Shown piece after piece: positions 1 through 8,302 of a DNA stretch of 64,000 nucleotides (its first letter is position 1; every line of letters begins with the position of its first letter). This DNA is from Mycobacterium sp. 141 (GTDB lineage Bacteria > Actinomycetota > Actinomycetes > Mycobacteriales > Mycobacteriaceae): contig NZ_KB908256.1 of NCBI RefSeq assembly GCF_000382405.1, positions 62,001-126,000 of the forward strand. Direction: 5' to 3'. The notes beneath the pieces are model-generated. The model saw only the letters and a list, made by a program, of their open reading frames with translations, was not told the DNA's origin and did not search any database. A program made the position numbers and the translations under genes.

Positions 1-1
1 G

Positions 2-673
2 GAGATCGTGGTGACCAACCCGTCGGACTGGCCGGAGGGCAAGGTCCGCGAGGTGTTCGAGCCGGTGGTGAAGACGACGGTGATCGCGCCCAGCGAGTTC
101 ATCGGCACCATCATGGAGTTGTGCCAGTCGCGCCGTGGTGAGCTCGGCGGCATGGACTACCTCTCACCCGAGCGTGTCGAGCTGCGCTACACGATGCCGC
201 TGGGCGAGATCATCTTCGACTTCTTCGACTCGCTGAAGTCGCGTACCCGTGGTTACGCCAGCCTGGACTACGAGGAGGCCGGTGAGCAGCAAGCCGATCT
301 GGTCAAGGTCGACATCCTGCTGCAGGGCGAGGCGGTCGACGCGTTCAGCGCGATCGTGCACAAGGACTCGGCGGCGGCTTACGGCAACAAGATGACCACC
401 AAGCTCAAGGAGCTCATCCCGCGCCAACAGTTCGAGGTTCCGGTGCAGGCCGCGATCGGTTCGAGAATCATTGCCCGCGAGAACATCCGGGCTATCCGCA
501 AGGATGTGCTCTCCAAGTGCTACGGCGGTGACATCACCCGTAAGCGCAAACTGCTCGAGAAGCAGAAAGAGGGCAAGAAGCGCATGAAGACCATTGGGCG
601 CGTGGAGGTCCCGCAGGAAGCATTTGTCGCTGCGCTCTCGACGGACGCGGCGGGGGACAAGCCCAAGAAGTAG
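2..673 (+). CDS. lepA: Elongation factor 4 (LepA), C-terminal part, 5' end outside window
   Basis: This is the C-terminal portion of a translational GTPase that back-translocates or remodels stalled ribosomes. The frame is open from the first bases, so the start and GTP-binding domain lie upstream of the window. The visible part matches the LepA-specific C-terminal domain: [10 protein letters not shown], then [20 protein letters not shown], then the very conserved [20 protein letters not shown] and a basic [16 protein letters not shown] stretch, ending in PQEAFVAAL. These motifs distinguish LepA from BipA/TypA. It is followed after about 60 bp by an LppR-like lipoprotein gene, the same order as Rv2404c-Rv2403c. 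Confidence 0.96.
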   Translation, partial: EIVVTNPSDWPEGKVREVFEPVVKTTVIAPSEFIGTIMELCQSRRGELGGMDYLSPERVELRYTMPLGEIIFDFFDSLKSRTRGYASLDYEEAGEQQADLVKVDILLQGEAVDAFSAIVHKDSAAAYGNKMTTKLKELIPRQQFEVPVQAAIGSRIIARENIRAIRKDVLSKCYGGDITRKRKLLEKQKEGKKRMKTIGRVEVPQEAFVAALSTDAAGDKPKK

Positions 674-736
674 CTCGCCGCGCTTGCCCCGCTGCCGTAG
701 TAGGCTCTGGGTGATTGCTGTCGGCGGGAGTAGGCG

Positions 737-1504
737 ATGAGAACGGTTGGCGCGCTTGGGTTGCTGGTGTCCGCCGTCATGATGACGTCGGGGTGCGCCA
801 AGGTCGTCGACGGGAATGCAGCGGCTGCCGACGGTTTGACGCCTCGTCCGCTGAGCGGTCTATCCGTCGAGAAGGCGCTGCCCGACATCGGGCAAGTGGA
901 GAAGATCGTCGGTGAATCTCTCACAGAGGACACGTACGTGCCGTCGATCTCGGGTGGGCTCGACGACCTGCCCGACGGTTTGGCGACCGAACAGGATGCG
1001 ACACCGCACGAATGCGTCGGAGTGTCGAGTCCCATGCAACGCAGCATCTACGAATCCGCCGATGTCACCGGCGCCGCCAGCACGCAGTGGAAGGGTGACG
1101 AATCCGACGGGGCGGTGCTTGCCGTCGACGTCGGTGTGGTCGCTCTCGGCAGCGTGGCCGACGCCAACGCGTTGTTCGCCGGGTTCGCCAAGCAATGGAA
1201 GGACTGCCAGGGCCAGACGGTGACACTGGTGCGGGAATCGGTTCGCGGTGGCTACTACACCGACGCGATCACCGATGTGCGGGCGACCGGTTCGGTGGTT
1301 GCCGCCACCGTCGAATTCGGCCACACCACCGACAAGTCGACCAGCCCTGTGGCCCGTGCCGTCGGCGTGAAGGCCAACTGCCTCATCGAGGCCGAGATCG
1401 CGTACTACAGCGACGCGGTGACATCGGGCAGGCCGTCCGATGTTGATACCGTTGCCATCGATATCGCGCGGGCGATGATGGAGCGGGTCGAGGAACTCAC
1501 CTAG
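737..1504 (+). CDS. lppR: Mycobacterial lipoprotein, LppR-like
   Basis: A 255-residue exported protein. The N-terminus MRTVGALGLLVSAVMMTSGC has a short basic start, a hydrophobic core and a lipobox-like end with Cys20 as the lipidation site; the -3 residue is Thr, so the lipobox is slightly atypical. The mature domain (about 85-250) resembles the extracytoplasmic sensor-like domain common in mycobacterial lipoproteins and PknH, with scattered cysteines (near residues 93, 155 and 215) that could form disulfides. Position next to lepA and length agree with Rv2403c LppR. The function of this family is not established. Confidence 0.75.
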   Translation: MRTVGALGLLVSAVMMTSGCAKVVDGNAAAADGLTPRPLSGLSVEKALPDIGQVEKIVGESLTEDTYVPSISGGLDDLPDGLATEQDATPHECVGVSSPMQRSIYESADVTGAASTQWKGDESDGAVLAVDVGVVALGSVADANALFAGFAKQWKDCQGQTVTLVRESVRGGYYTDAITDVRATGSVVAATVEFGHTTDKSTSPVARAVGVKANCLIEAEIAYYSDAVTSGRPSDVDTVAIDIARAMMERVEELT

Positions 1505-1804
1505 AAGACGTCAGATCCCACGCCTGCACAGGTCCCGTTTCCCCGCGAGCAGACGTTGCGGTACCCGACACGCCGGTTTTCGCGGACCCGAGTGTCTGTT
1601 CGCGCAAGGAACGTGAGTTGGCTTCTGGCTGAGCGCAACCCTGCAACCCGGGCGGCGGCGACCGTATCGTCGGCGACGTGCCCAGGGAACTACACCTGCT
1701 CGCATTCGGCAACATCCGCTCGGCCGGGCCCTGGCGGCATCCCGGCATCGACAACAGCACCGCCGGGGCGCGACGCCGGCTGATCGAGCACGCCCGAACC
1801 GCCG
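1505..1804 (+). other. Gene-free interval with decayed coding-like sequence
   Basis: No intact gene is seen in this stretch between the lipoprotein and the permease remnant. Short open frames exist (for example one containing ELHLLAFGNIRSAGPW), but none has a plausible start, a full domain or a continuation. It probably holds eroded sequence belonging to the pseudogene cluster that follows. Confidence 0.45.
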
Positions 1805-2463
1805 AGGCAGGATCTTCGCGACCTACTCGCAGATCCTGCATTTCGGCGAAATCGACGGCGACAAGGCGGTACTCCCGCAGCTCGCCGACGCCGTCGGCGT
1901 GGCACGGGTGAATCAGGTTGTGAGCGCGACGGTATCGGTCGCCTTCATCGTGTTCGTCACCGCCGTCACGACCGCCGCGGCGCGCTCACTGTTCACGTTC
2001 GCCCACGAAGGTGCGCTGCCCAAGGTATTCGCGAAGGTGCACCCATCCCATAAGACACCCTGGACCGGGGTGGTGTTCGTCGGCATCCTGGCGCTGATCT
2101 TCTCGGCGGTGGCGACATTCAGTTCGGCCGGCCGGCTCGTGTTCGACGTCTACGGCGGCTACGTCTCCAACTGGGGCTTCCTGACCAGCTACCTGCTGGT
2201 GGTGATCGCTACCCCGATCTGGCTACGCAAGATCAACGCGCTGCCGTTGCGACTCGGCGTTTCGGTCGCCGCGACCATCGGCATCGGCTACGTGATTTTC
2301 AGCAACTTCTACCCGGTGCCCCAATTCCCGTTCAACATCCTGCCTTTCGTCTTCGGCGTCATTCTTCTGGCCGGCCTGGCGTGGTACTGGTACCTGAAGC
2401 GGACGAAGCCGGAGATGCTCGGCGACTTCGTCTTTCATCCGCAAGTGTTGCAAGAGGCGGTCG
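1805..2463 (+). pseudogene. Amino-acid permease (APC family), C-terminal fragment
   Basis: The frame reads as the C-terminal half of an amino acid-polyamine-cation permease: a loop, then hydrophobic segments around VSVAFIVFVTAVTTAAARSL, the family-typical RSLFTFAHEGALPKVFAKVH loop, and four further membrane segments ending in WYWYLKRTKPEMLG. The N-terminal half (about six helices, including the substrate motif) is absent, and the frame then runs without a boundary into acetyltransferase sequence in another frame. An ATG or GTG could still start translation (for example near 1899), but no functional transporter would result. It looks like a deletion remnant joined at about 2440-2465 to the next pseudogene. 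Confidence 0.75.
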
Positions 2464-3105
2464 ACGGACGCGTATTTGCGAACCTACATCGGGGCCGACC
2501 AGCCGGTGGCGATCACCGCGCTGGTCGATCGGGGGGCCCGTCTGGAGCGGCAGTTCATCAGCACGCGCAAGTCCCTGCTCGACGAGGACCCAGCCGAACT
2601 CGACGCGGCGCGCATCGACGGGCTGACCGTGCTGTCGTGGCCTGACGTGCTCGACGGTGGTTTCGCCGAGCAGGTCCGCCAGTTGCAGTACGAGACCTTC
2701 AGCGAGCATTTCGGCAACATGTCGAAGACTCCGCAGCGCTGGCAGCATCATCTCGAAAGTAGCTCGTTCAACCCGGATTTCAGCCCAGCTGCGGTGGACG
2801 ACAGAGGCGAGGTGGTCGGCTAGGTGCTCGGCTCGACCTACACCGTCGGCGTCGGTGCTGACGAACAACGCAGTGCCCACACCGATTACATCGGGGTGCG
2901 CAGGGACCGGCGGTTGCGCGGCACCGGGGAGCTGCTGCTGCGCAAGATCCGGCTGGCGGCGCTGCGGCGCGGTTTGACCGAGGTGTCGCTGGGCACCGAT
3001 ATCAACAACGCCAGCAGGGCTCACCTGTTGTATCGCAGGTTGGGTTATGTGGCGGTACAGGATTTCTATGCTTATCGAATCGATGCCAAGGGGATGGCGA
3101 AATAA
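2461..3105 (+). pseudogene. GNAT acetyltransferase, N-truncated and split by an in-frame amber codon
   Basis: Two adjacent pieces in the same frame make up the C-terminal part of a GNAT-family N-acetyltransferase. The first ends DDRGEVVG followed by TAG (2821-2823). The second continues directly with VLGSTYTVGVGADEQRSAHT, then the acetyl-CoA loop IGVRRDRRLRGTGELLL and the terminal ASRAHLLYRRLGYVAVQDFY. In the family a tyrosine is expected at the stop position (GEVVGYVLG), so a single change of TAC or TAT to TAG explains it. The N-terminal GNAT half is missing and replaced by the permease remnant. Both lesions indicate a dead gene unless the stop is read through. Confidence 0.85.
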
Positions 3106-3110
3106 CCGGA

Positions 3111-3339
3111 TTCACAACGTATCTCAAACGTCCGACGGGGTACGACGCCGAACTCAGATCGGTGTTCCAGCCGGTCTTCGGCCGGATCGCAGAAGGTAAC
3201 CTACAGCGTGAACGCGCGCACCCTTGCCTCTCACAATCCGGTTGTCTACAAGGCGCGGATTCTCGGCGACTGGTTCGTCAACGGCACTGACCCAGTGTCC
3301 GACCTGGCTTCTCTGAGCCGCGGCGGGCAGGGCAACTGA
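3111..3339 (+). pseudogene. Acyl-CoA dehydrogenase / DszC-like flavoprotein remnant with large internal deletion
   Basis: Two frames preserve the two ends of one protein family. The first (codons from 3111) contains FQPVFGRIAEGNLQRER, typical of the N-terminus of DszC/SfnC-type acyl-CoA dehydrogenase-like proteins. The second (ending TGA 3337-3339) contains SHNPVVYKARILGDWFVNGT, typical of the C-terminus of the same family. Roughly 350 residues expected between them are gone and the two pieces are in different frames. The junction is near 3205-3215. It cannot encode an enzyme. Confidence 0.7.
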
Positions 3340-3340
3340 T

Positions 3341-4258
3341 CTAACGCTGCACCCGCAACACCGCTTTACCGGCGACCTTGCGGCCCAACAGCGCCTGCGC
3401 AGCGGCCGAGATGTTGTCCCATGAATCGCGCAGGCCGATCTGCGGGTCGAGCTCGCCGTCGGCCAGCAGCGTCAGCAGGTACTGCAGGTCGGCCTGAAAC
3501 GGCGCACGAACAGTGAACGGCTCCAAACGTTTCCGGTTGCCGAGCCGGCGTTCGTGCTCGAAGTTGATGGTGGTGGGCTCGTCGGAGGCCATGCCGATGG
3601 ACTGCACCGAACCACCGTCGTCGACCAGGCTGAAAGCTTTAGCGAGCAACGTTCCTCCGACGTTGTCGAGTACCCCGAACACCGGCTCGGTCACCGAATC
3701 CAAGCCGACAACCACCTCGTCGGCACCCAGTTCGGCGAGGCCGTCACCGCGGGCCGGGCTGCCCACGGCGGCGATCACGTGGGCCCCCGCCCGCGCTGCC
3801 AACTGCACCGCGAAGCGGCCGACACCACCCGAAGCTCCGGTGATGAGCACCCGCCGACCCACCACGGGGCCGAGAGTGCGCAGCGCCTGCAGCGCGGTCA
3901 CCCCGGCCACAGGCAGTGCCGCCGCTTCGTCGAACTCGACGAACTCCGGAAGTTCTGCGAGATTGTCCGTCGCGACGGCTCGGCGTTCGGCCCAACCGGC
4001 CTCACCGCTGAACCCGACCACGCGGGTGCCTTCCGGGGGACCTGATCCGTCGGCGGCCGACCGGGTCACCACGCCCGCGGTGTCCCAGCCAGGTACCTCA
4101 CCCGGTCGGCGCATCTGTTCGATGAAGTGCAGTTCCCCGAAGTTCAACGCGATGGCGTGCACGTCGATCAGCACCTGCGAGTCGGCCACCGCCGGCTCGG
4201 TCACGTCGTCGAATCGAAGCTTGGCCGGGGCCTGCGGATCGTAAACGATGGCTCGCAT
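3341..4258 (-). CDS. Zinc-independent medium-chain dehydrogenase/reductase (quinone oxidoreductase-like)
   Basis: A 305-residue NAD(P)H-dependent oxidoreductase of the MDR superfamily. The N-terminal GroES-like fold starts MRAIVYDPQAPAKLRFDDV and lacks the catalytic-zinc Cys/His ligands, as in quinone oxidoreductases. The nucleotide-binding motif is seen in VLITGASGGVGRFAVQLAARAGAHV (about residues 130-154). The ATG at 4258 was chosen because the protein then begins exactly at the family N-terminus; an upstream open extension is not conserved-looking. It is divergent from the methyltransferase at 4325. The substrate is not predictable. Confidence 0.85.
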   Translation of the reverse strand: MRAIVYDPQAPAKLRFDDVTEPAVADSQVLIDVHAIALNFGELHFIEQMRRPGEVPGWDTAGVVTRSAADGSGPPEGTRVVGFSGEAGWAERRAVATDNLAELPEFVEFDEAAALPVAGVTALQALRTLGPVVGRRVLITGASGGVGRFAVQLAARAGAHVIAAVGSPARGDGLAELGADEVVVGLDSVTEPVFGVLDNVGGTLLAKAFSLVDDGGSVQSIGMASDEPTTINFEHERRLGNRKRLEPFTVRAPFQADLQYLLTLLADGELDPQIGLRDSWDNISAAAQALLGRKVAGKAVLRVQR

Positions 4259-4324
4259 GAGAAGGCAAACCTCCGCGGGTGGCGTCACTATTCCCGGCTG
4301 GGACCACTTCGTAAGGTACCGCCG

Positions 4325-4870
4325 GTGAGCGAGCAGGATCGCGTGCGCTGGGACGCCATCTACACGAACCGGTCGTCGGGCGATACCGAGCCAGGGCCAC
4401 CGAGTGTCTTCGCTTCCCACGTCGCCGCGTTCCCGGTCGCGGGTACGGCGCTCGATATCGCGTGCGGGCAGGGAACTGCGTCGATCTGGCTGGCGCAACG
4501 CGGGTTCGAGGTCCTCGGCGTCGACGTGTCAGCGGTCGCCATCGAGACTGCCCGTGCGCGGGCGCGTCGGTGCGGGGTGGCCGCTCGGTGCCGGTTCGTG
4601 ATGGCCGACCTCGACGATGGCCTGCCCGCAGGCCCGCCCGCCGACGTCATCCTCTGCTACCGGTTCCGCGACCGGAAGCTGTACCCGTCGCTCGTCGACC
4701 GGTTGGCTCCCGGCGGTCTGCTGGCAATCTGCGTGCTCAGTGAGATCGGCGCTACACCGAGCCCTTTCCGCGCGGCGCCCGGGGAACTGCGTGCCGCGTT
4801 CGCCGGACTTGAGGTGATCGCAGCGGACGAGGGCGACGGCCAAGCCTGGCTGCTGGGGCGCTGCGGGTAG
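4325..4870 (+). CDS. Class I SAM-dependent methyltransferase
   Basis: A 181-residue small methyltransferase. Motif I is ALDIACGQGTASIWLAQRG (about residues 41-59), followed by the acidic end of the second strand in VLGVDVSAVAIE and motif II-like VMADLDDG and PADVILC. A GTG start at 4325 gives MSEQDRVRWDAIYTNR, a typical family N-terminus (RWDxxY). It is divergently arranged with the oxidoreductase, sharing about 66 bp of promoter region. The methyl acceptor is unknown; related short proteins are often annotated as thiopurine- or tellurite-type methyltransferases. Confidence 0.82.
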   Translation: MSEQDRVRWDAIYTNRSSGDTEPGPPSVFASHVAAFPVAGTALDIACGQGTASIWLAQRGFEVLGVDVSAVAIETARARARRCGVAARCRFVMADLDDGLPAGPPADVILCYRFRDRKLYPSLVDRLAPGGLLAICVLSEIGATPSPFRAAPGELRAAFAGLEVIAADEGDGQAWLLGRCG

Positions 4871-4909
4871 ACCGGTGCGTAGATGCGGAGTTTTGGACAG
4901 ACGGGTTCA

Positions 4910-5290
4910 CATCAGTCACATTCGTCACTGTCCCGCGGACATGGTGGGTGTGCCCGGCTATTAGCGACAAAGTCGCGGAAATCGCCACATGGGCACCACA
5001 GGCATCAGTCGTCTCGCGTCGGCCAATCCTATGCACCAATCTGGCACCACAGGACCCTCTCCGTCGCACTGGTTACACGCCCGCGCTGCGAGCGACAAAG
5101 TCGCTGATATGCGGGCGCAGAATATTCTGTTGCTGGTGCGGCTGCTGTTACTGCCGGTTCAGACGAGATTCGCGGCGTGGTAATCCAGTGAAACACGTTG
5201 CAGCTGAGGCGGTTTCCGCGACTTTGTCGCTAACAGCCGGGCACAACGTACATGATTTTCGAACAGGTACAGATGTGACAATTGTGACGA
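4910..5290. repeat. Gene-free element with long inverted repeat and three evenly spaced GCGACAAAGTCGC palindromes
   Basis: Sequence at 4947-4986 (core TGTGCCCGGCTATTAGCGAC) reappears inverted at 5208-5247 with about 37 of 40 positions identical. Weaker similarity continues outward for roughly 35 bp on each side (CACA..GTCACAT...CATG). The near-palindrome GCGACAAAGTCGC lies at 4964-4976, 5092-5104 and, in reverse, 5218-5230, with start-to-start spacings of 128 and 126 bp. No protein gene is supported. It could be a MITE-like or other small repetitive element. Confidence 0.6.
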
Positions 5291-5320
5291 CGCCCCAAGG
5301 CGGACAGCCCGCGTCGGCCG

Positions 5321-5357
5321 CAACAGCCCCGATTTCACAGGGAAATCGGGGCTGTTG
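5321..5357 (-). terminator. Stem-loop terminator downstream of the cysteine desulfurase
   Basis: A perfect 16-bp stem (CAACAGCCCCGATTTC at 5321-5336 pairing with 5342-5357) around a five-base loop, lying about 40 bp past the stop codon of the minus-strand desulfurase gene. It has no obvious U-tract, as is common for mycobacterial terminators. Confidence 0.75.
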
Positions 5358-5395
5358 CCGGGGTGCCGCCTGGTTGCGGCGGACTGCTCGCGGGC

Positions 5396-7243
5396 TTAGG
5401 CCGAGCCCTCGGCAATGCGGCGGACCGCGTTGATAAACACGTCGATCTCTTCGAAGGTGTTGTAGAACGCGAACGATGGCCGCACGGTGGCCTCGAGCCC
5501 GAGCCGGCGCAGGATCGGCTGCGCGCAGTGATGGCCGGCCCGCACCGCGATGCCTTCAGCATTGAGTGCCTTGCCGACCTCCAGCGGTTCGTGCCCGGCC
5601 AACACGAAGGACAGCACGCTGGCCTTCTCGTCAGCCGTGCCCACCAGACGCACCCCTGGGATCGCGGCCAGGCGCGGGGTGGCGTACTCCAGCAGTGCGT
5701 GCTCGTAGGCGGCGACGCGTTCGATGCCGACCCGTTCGACGTAGCGCAGCGCCTCGCCAAGGCCGACCGCGTCGGCAATGGTGCCGGTGCCTGCCTCGAA
5801 CTTGTTCGGCGGCCCCTGGTACAGCGACCGCTCCAGAGTGACATCGGCGATCATGTTGCCACCGCCTTGCCACGGCGGGGTCTCGGCCAGCGCGTCCTCG
5901 CGTCCGTAGAGTGCTCCGACGCCGGTCGGCCCGTAGATCTTGTGCCCAGAGAAGGCAAAGAAATCGGCCCCGGTCTCGGCTACGTCAATCGGGATGTGCG
6001 GAATCGACTGCGCGCCGTCGATGAGGACTCGGGCGCCGTAGCGATGGCCGAGTTCGACGATGGTCTCGACCGGGGTCACCGTGCCCAGTGCATTGGAAAC
6101 CTGGGTGGCGGCAACCAGTTTCGTCCGCGGACCGAGCAAATCCTCGAATTCGCTGAGGAGCAGGTTGCCCGCATCGTCGACTTGGGCGACCTTGAGGACT
6201 GCGCCGGTCTGCTGCGAAACCAGCTGCCACGGAACGATATTCGCGTGATGCTCCAGGTGGGTGATGACAATCTCGTCACCCGGGCCCAGATGCTTACCAC
6301 CCCACGCGTACGCCACCAGGTTGATGGCCTCGGTGGTACCGCGGACGAAGATGATCTCCTCGACCTTCGACGCGCCGATGAACCGTCGCACCGCCTCGCG
6401 GGCATCCTCGTAGGCGTCGGTGGCCCGAGCCGCCAACTCGTGTGCCGCACGATGGATGTTCGAGTTCTCGTGCGTGTAGAAGTAGGTCAGCCGGTCGATC
6501 ACCGACTGCGGTTTCTGGGTGGTTGCGGCGTTGTCGAACCAGATCAGCGGCTTGCCGTTGACGGTTTCTCGCAGGATCGGGAAGTCCGCGCGGATCGCGT
6601 TGACGTCGAAGATCTCATGCTCGTCAGGTATGGCCGGCGTCGGTTCGACGGGTGCCGTCGGGTTCTGCAGGAAGTAGTAGCCCGCCGCATCGTCGGATTG
6701 CGCCGGCGAACCCCGCCAACCCAGATCAGGCACCGTCGGGACAGTGCCGGGCCATGTGGGCGCCGAACCACGGGGCGTTACCGGTGTGGTGGGCGCGCTG
6801 CCCGCCAGTACACCTGGCACAGTCGGAACCAGGCCCGTTGGTACCGCGAAGGACTCCAGGCCGCCGACGGGCGCGACGAGGTCCGGAGCGGAACCACGGG
6901 GAGCGACCGGAACGACTCCTGGAACACCTTCCGGCCCAGGCGACGTCGGGGGAGGTAGATAGACGTCGGGCACCGAGACGAATGCCGGGGGAGTGCCCGG
7001 GTGCGCCAGACCTGCCGCGGTGGTACCTGCCGACGATGCCGCCGTGGCATCCGGGGCCGCTCCGCGCGGCGCCACCTGGGTGGTCGCCGGCGGGCTGTCC
7101 GGACCTGGCCGGATGCCGGTGGCGTAGAGCTGCGTGGCCAGCGAGGCCAACTCTGCTGCGCTGATCGGCAGGTCTCCCTCAGCATCTAGCGACCGGTACT
7201 CTTTCCCGTCGCTCCGCTCGCCCCAGTACTCACTTGTACTCAT
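5396..7243 (-). CDS. SufS-type cysteine desulfurase with long disordered N-terminal cargo region (encapsulin cargo)
   Basis: A 615-residue PLP enzyme predicted to convert cysteine to alanine while forming a protein persulfide. The C-terminal about 400 residues are a complete group II desulfurase: the start FPILRETVNGKPLIWFDNAA, the PLP-lysine motif FFAFSGHKIYGPTGVGALYG, and the catalytic Cys in RAGHHCAQPIL. The preceding about 210 residues are Pro/Ala/Gly-rich, apparently disordered, with three PRGSAP/PRGAAP repeats (VAPRGAAPDAT, VAPRGSAPDLV, VTPRGSAPTWP). Such extensions mark cargo desulfurases of family 2A encapsulins. The ATG at 7243 lies inside the last codons of the shell gene (14-nt overlap), implying translational coupling. 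It would act inside the protein shell in the cytosol. Confidence 0.93.
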   Translation of the reverse strand: MSTSEYWGERSDGKEYRSLDAEGDLPISAAELASLATQLYATGIRPGPDSPPATTQVAPRGAAPDATAASSAGTTAAGLAHPGTPPAFVSVPDVYLPPPTSPGPEGVPGVVPVAPRGSAPDLVAPVGGLESFAVPTGLVPTVPGVLAGSAPTTPVTPRGSAPTWPGTVPTVPDLGWRGSPAQSDDAAGYYFLQNPTAPVEPTPAIPDEHEIFDVNAIRADFPILRETVNGKPLIWFDNAATTQKPQSVIDRLTYFYTHENSNIHRAAHELAARATDAYEDAREAVRRFIGASKVEEIIFVRGTTEAINLVAYAWGGKHLGPGDEIVITHLEHHANIVPWQLVSQQTGAVLKVAQVDDAGNLLLSEFEDLLGPRTKLVAATQVSNALGTVTPVETIVELGHRYGARVLIDGAQSIPHIPIDVAETGADFFAFSGHKIYGPTGVGALYGREDALAETPPWQGGGNMIADVTLERSLYQGPPNKFEAGTGTIADAVGLGEALRYVERVGIERVAAYEHALLEYATPRLAAIPGVRLVGTADEKASVLSFVLAGHEPLEVGKALNAEGIAVRAGHHCAQPILRRLGLEATVRPSFAFYNTFEEIDVFINAVRRIAEGSA

Positions 7244-8153
7244 GGAAATGGTCCACTCCGACGTCCTCGAGGACCGCCAGTGCATCGTCGGTGAGCACCG
7301 CCAGTGACGAGTACAGCGTGACCAGGTAGGACGCGATCGCCGACCGGTTGATGCCGGTGAAGCGCACCGAAAGGCCCGGAGCCTGCTCGCCGACCAGCCC
7401 CGGCTGGAACAGCCCGACCACACCTTGGCGTTCTTCACCGGTGCGCACCAGGATGAACTTGGTCTTCCCGTCTTCGACCGCCACCTTGTCTGACGGCACG
7501 ATCGGGACACCGCGCCATGTGATGAACTGGGCGCCGAACAGGCTCACCACTGGTGGCGGCACACCGCGGCGGGTGGCCTCCCGGCCGAAGGCGGCCACGC
7601 CAAGCGGGTTGGTCAGGAAGAACGCCGGGGTCTTCCACACCTTGGTGATCAGGGAGTCCAGGTCGTCGGGCGTCGGGGTGCCACGCAGGGTCTGAATGGT
7701 CTGCTCGGGAGTCACCTGTGACAGCAACCCGTACTCGGGATTGTTGATCAGCTCGTACTCCTGGCGTTCCTTGATGGTCTCGATCGTCAGCCGCAGCTGC
7801 TGGGCCACCTGATCGTGCGGGCTGGAGTACAGATCTGAGACCCGGGTGTGCACGTCGAGCAACGTCGAGATCGAGCGCAGCGTGTACTCGCGGGGGCTGG
7901 TCTCGTAATCGACGTAGGTCTCGGGCAGTGGTTCCTCGGTGCCGGTGCCTTCCTCTGCGTGGATCGCCACCTGGTCGGGATTGACCACTCGGTTCACCCG
8001 GTAGACGCCGGCCTCCACCGGCACCCAACTGAGTAGATGTAGCAGGAATCGCGGCGTGATTGTCGATAGCTGCGGAACTGTCTTGGTGGCGTTGGCTAGC
8101 TGCCGTGCGGCAAGATCGCCGAGAGCGTGGGATTCGTTCTGTGCCGATGTCAT
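7230..8153 (-). CDS. Family 2A encapsulin shell protein (MMP-I/SrpI-like)
   Basis: A 307-residue HK97-fold nanocompartment subunit. It starts MTSAQNESHALGDLAARQLA, continues with the conserved TITPRFLLHLLSWVPVEAGVYRVNRV and shows the E-loop and P-domain region ERQEYELINNPEYGLL and the C-terminal GVVGLFQPGLVGEQ and SYLVTLYSSLAVL. Length and motifs fit family 2A shells, including the M. leprae major membrane protein I and cyanobacterial SrpI. No extra cyclic-nucleotide-binding domain (family 2B) is present. The ATG at 8153 begins the family N-terminus. It forms an operon with the overlapping desulfurase, so the product is expected to be a desulfurase-loaded shell. Related systems have been linked to sulfur storage or handling. 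Confidence 0.94.
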   Translation of the reverse strand: MTSAQNESHALGDLAARQLANATKTVPQLSTITPRFLLHLLSWVPVEAGVYRVNRVVNPDQVAIHAEEGTGTEEPLPETYVDYETSPREYTLRSISTLLDVHTRVSDLYSSPHDQVAQQLRLTIETIKERQEYELINNPEYGLLSQVTPEQTIQTLRGTPTPDDLDSLITKVWKTPAFFLTNPLGVAAFGREATRRGVPPPVVSLFGAQFITWRGVPIVPSDKVAVEDGKTKFILVRTGEERQGVVGLFQPGLVGEQAPGLSVRFTGINRSAIASYLVTLYSSLAVLTDDALAVLEDVGVDHFHEYK

Positions 8154-8185
8154 GTGGCCCCTCCGACTGGTCTGAAGTGCGGGTG

Positions 8186-8300
8186 CGGCGGCAACGATAC
8201 GGCTTGCCACCAGCATCTGACAGGGTTAGCGCGCAAACCGATTCAAACCTGTCACGACGACGTGAACTGGGCATTAGGCCGTGTGTGCCGTATCGTGTGG
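8186..8300. promoter_or_regulatory. Divergent promoter region with shared inverted repeat
   Basis: Two identical extended -10 elements face away from each other: ACGATACGGC at 8194-8203 (TATCGT on the minus strand, towards encapsulin) and GCCGTATCGT at 8287-8296 (plus strand, towards the cysteine leader). Between them lies the inverted repeat TGACAGG (8218-8224) / CCTGTCA (8248-8254), centred between the promoters and a candidate operator. The regulator is not known. Confidence 0.6.
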
Positions 8301-8302
8301 GC

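Noticed and set aside
2..673. BipA/TypA as the identity of the first partial gene
   Set aside because: The C-terminal [20 protein letters not shown] and [16 protein letters not shown] motifs are LepA-specific.
5363..6958. 531-codon open frame antisense to the cysteine desulfurase
   Set aside because: High-GC codon bias opens the antisense frame; the opposite strand encodes a complete PLP enzyme with all motifs, and the antisense product shows no recognisable domain.
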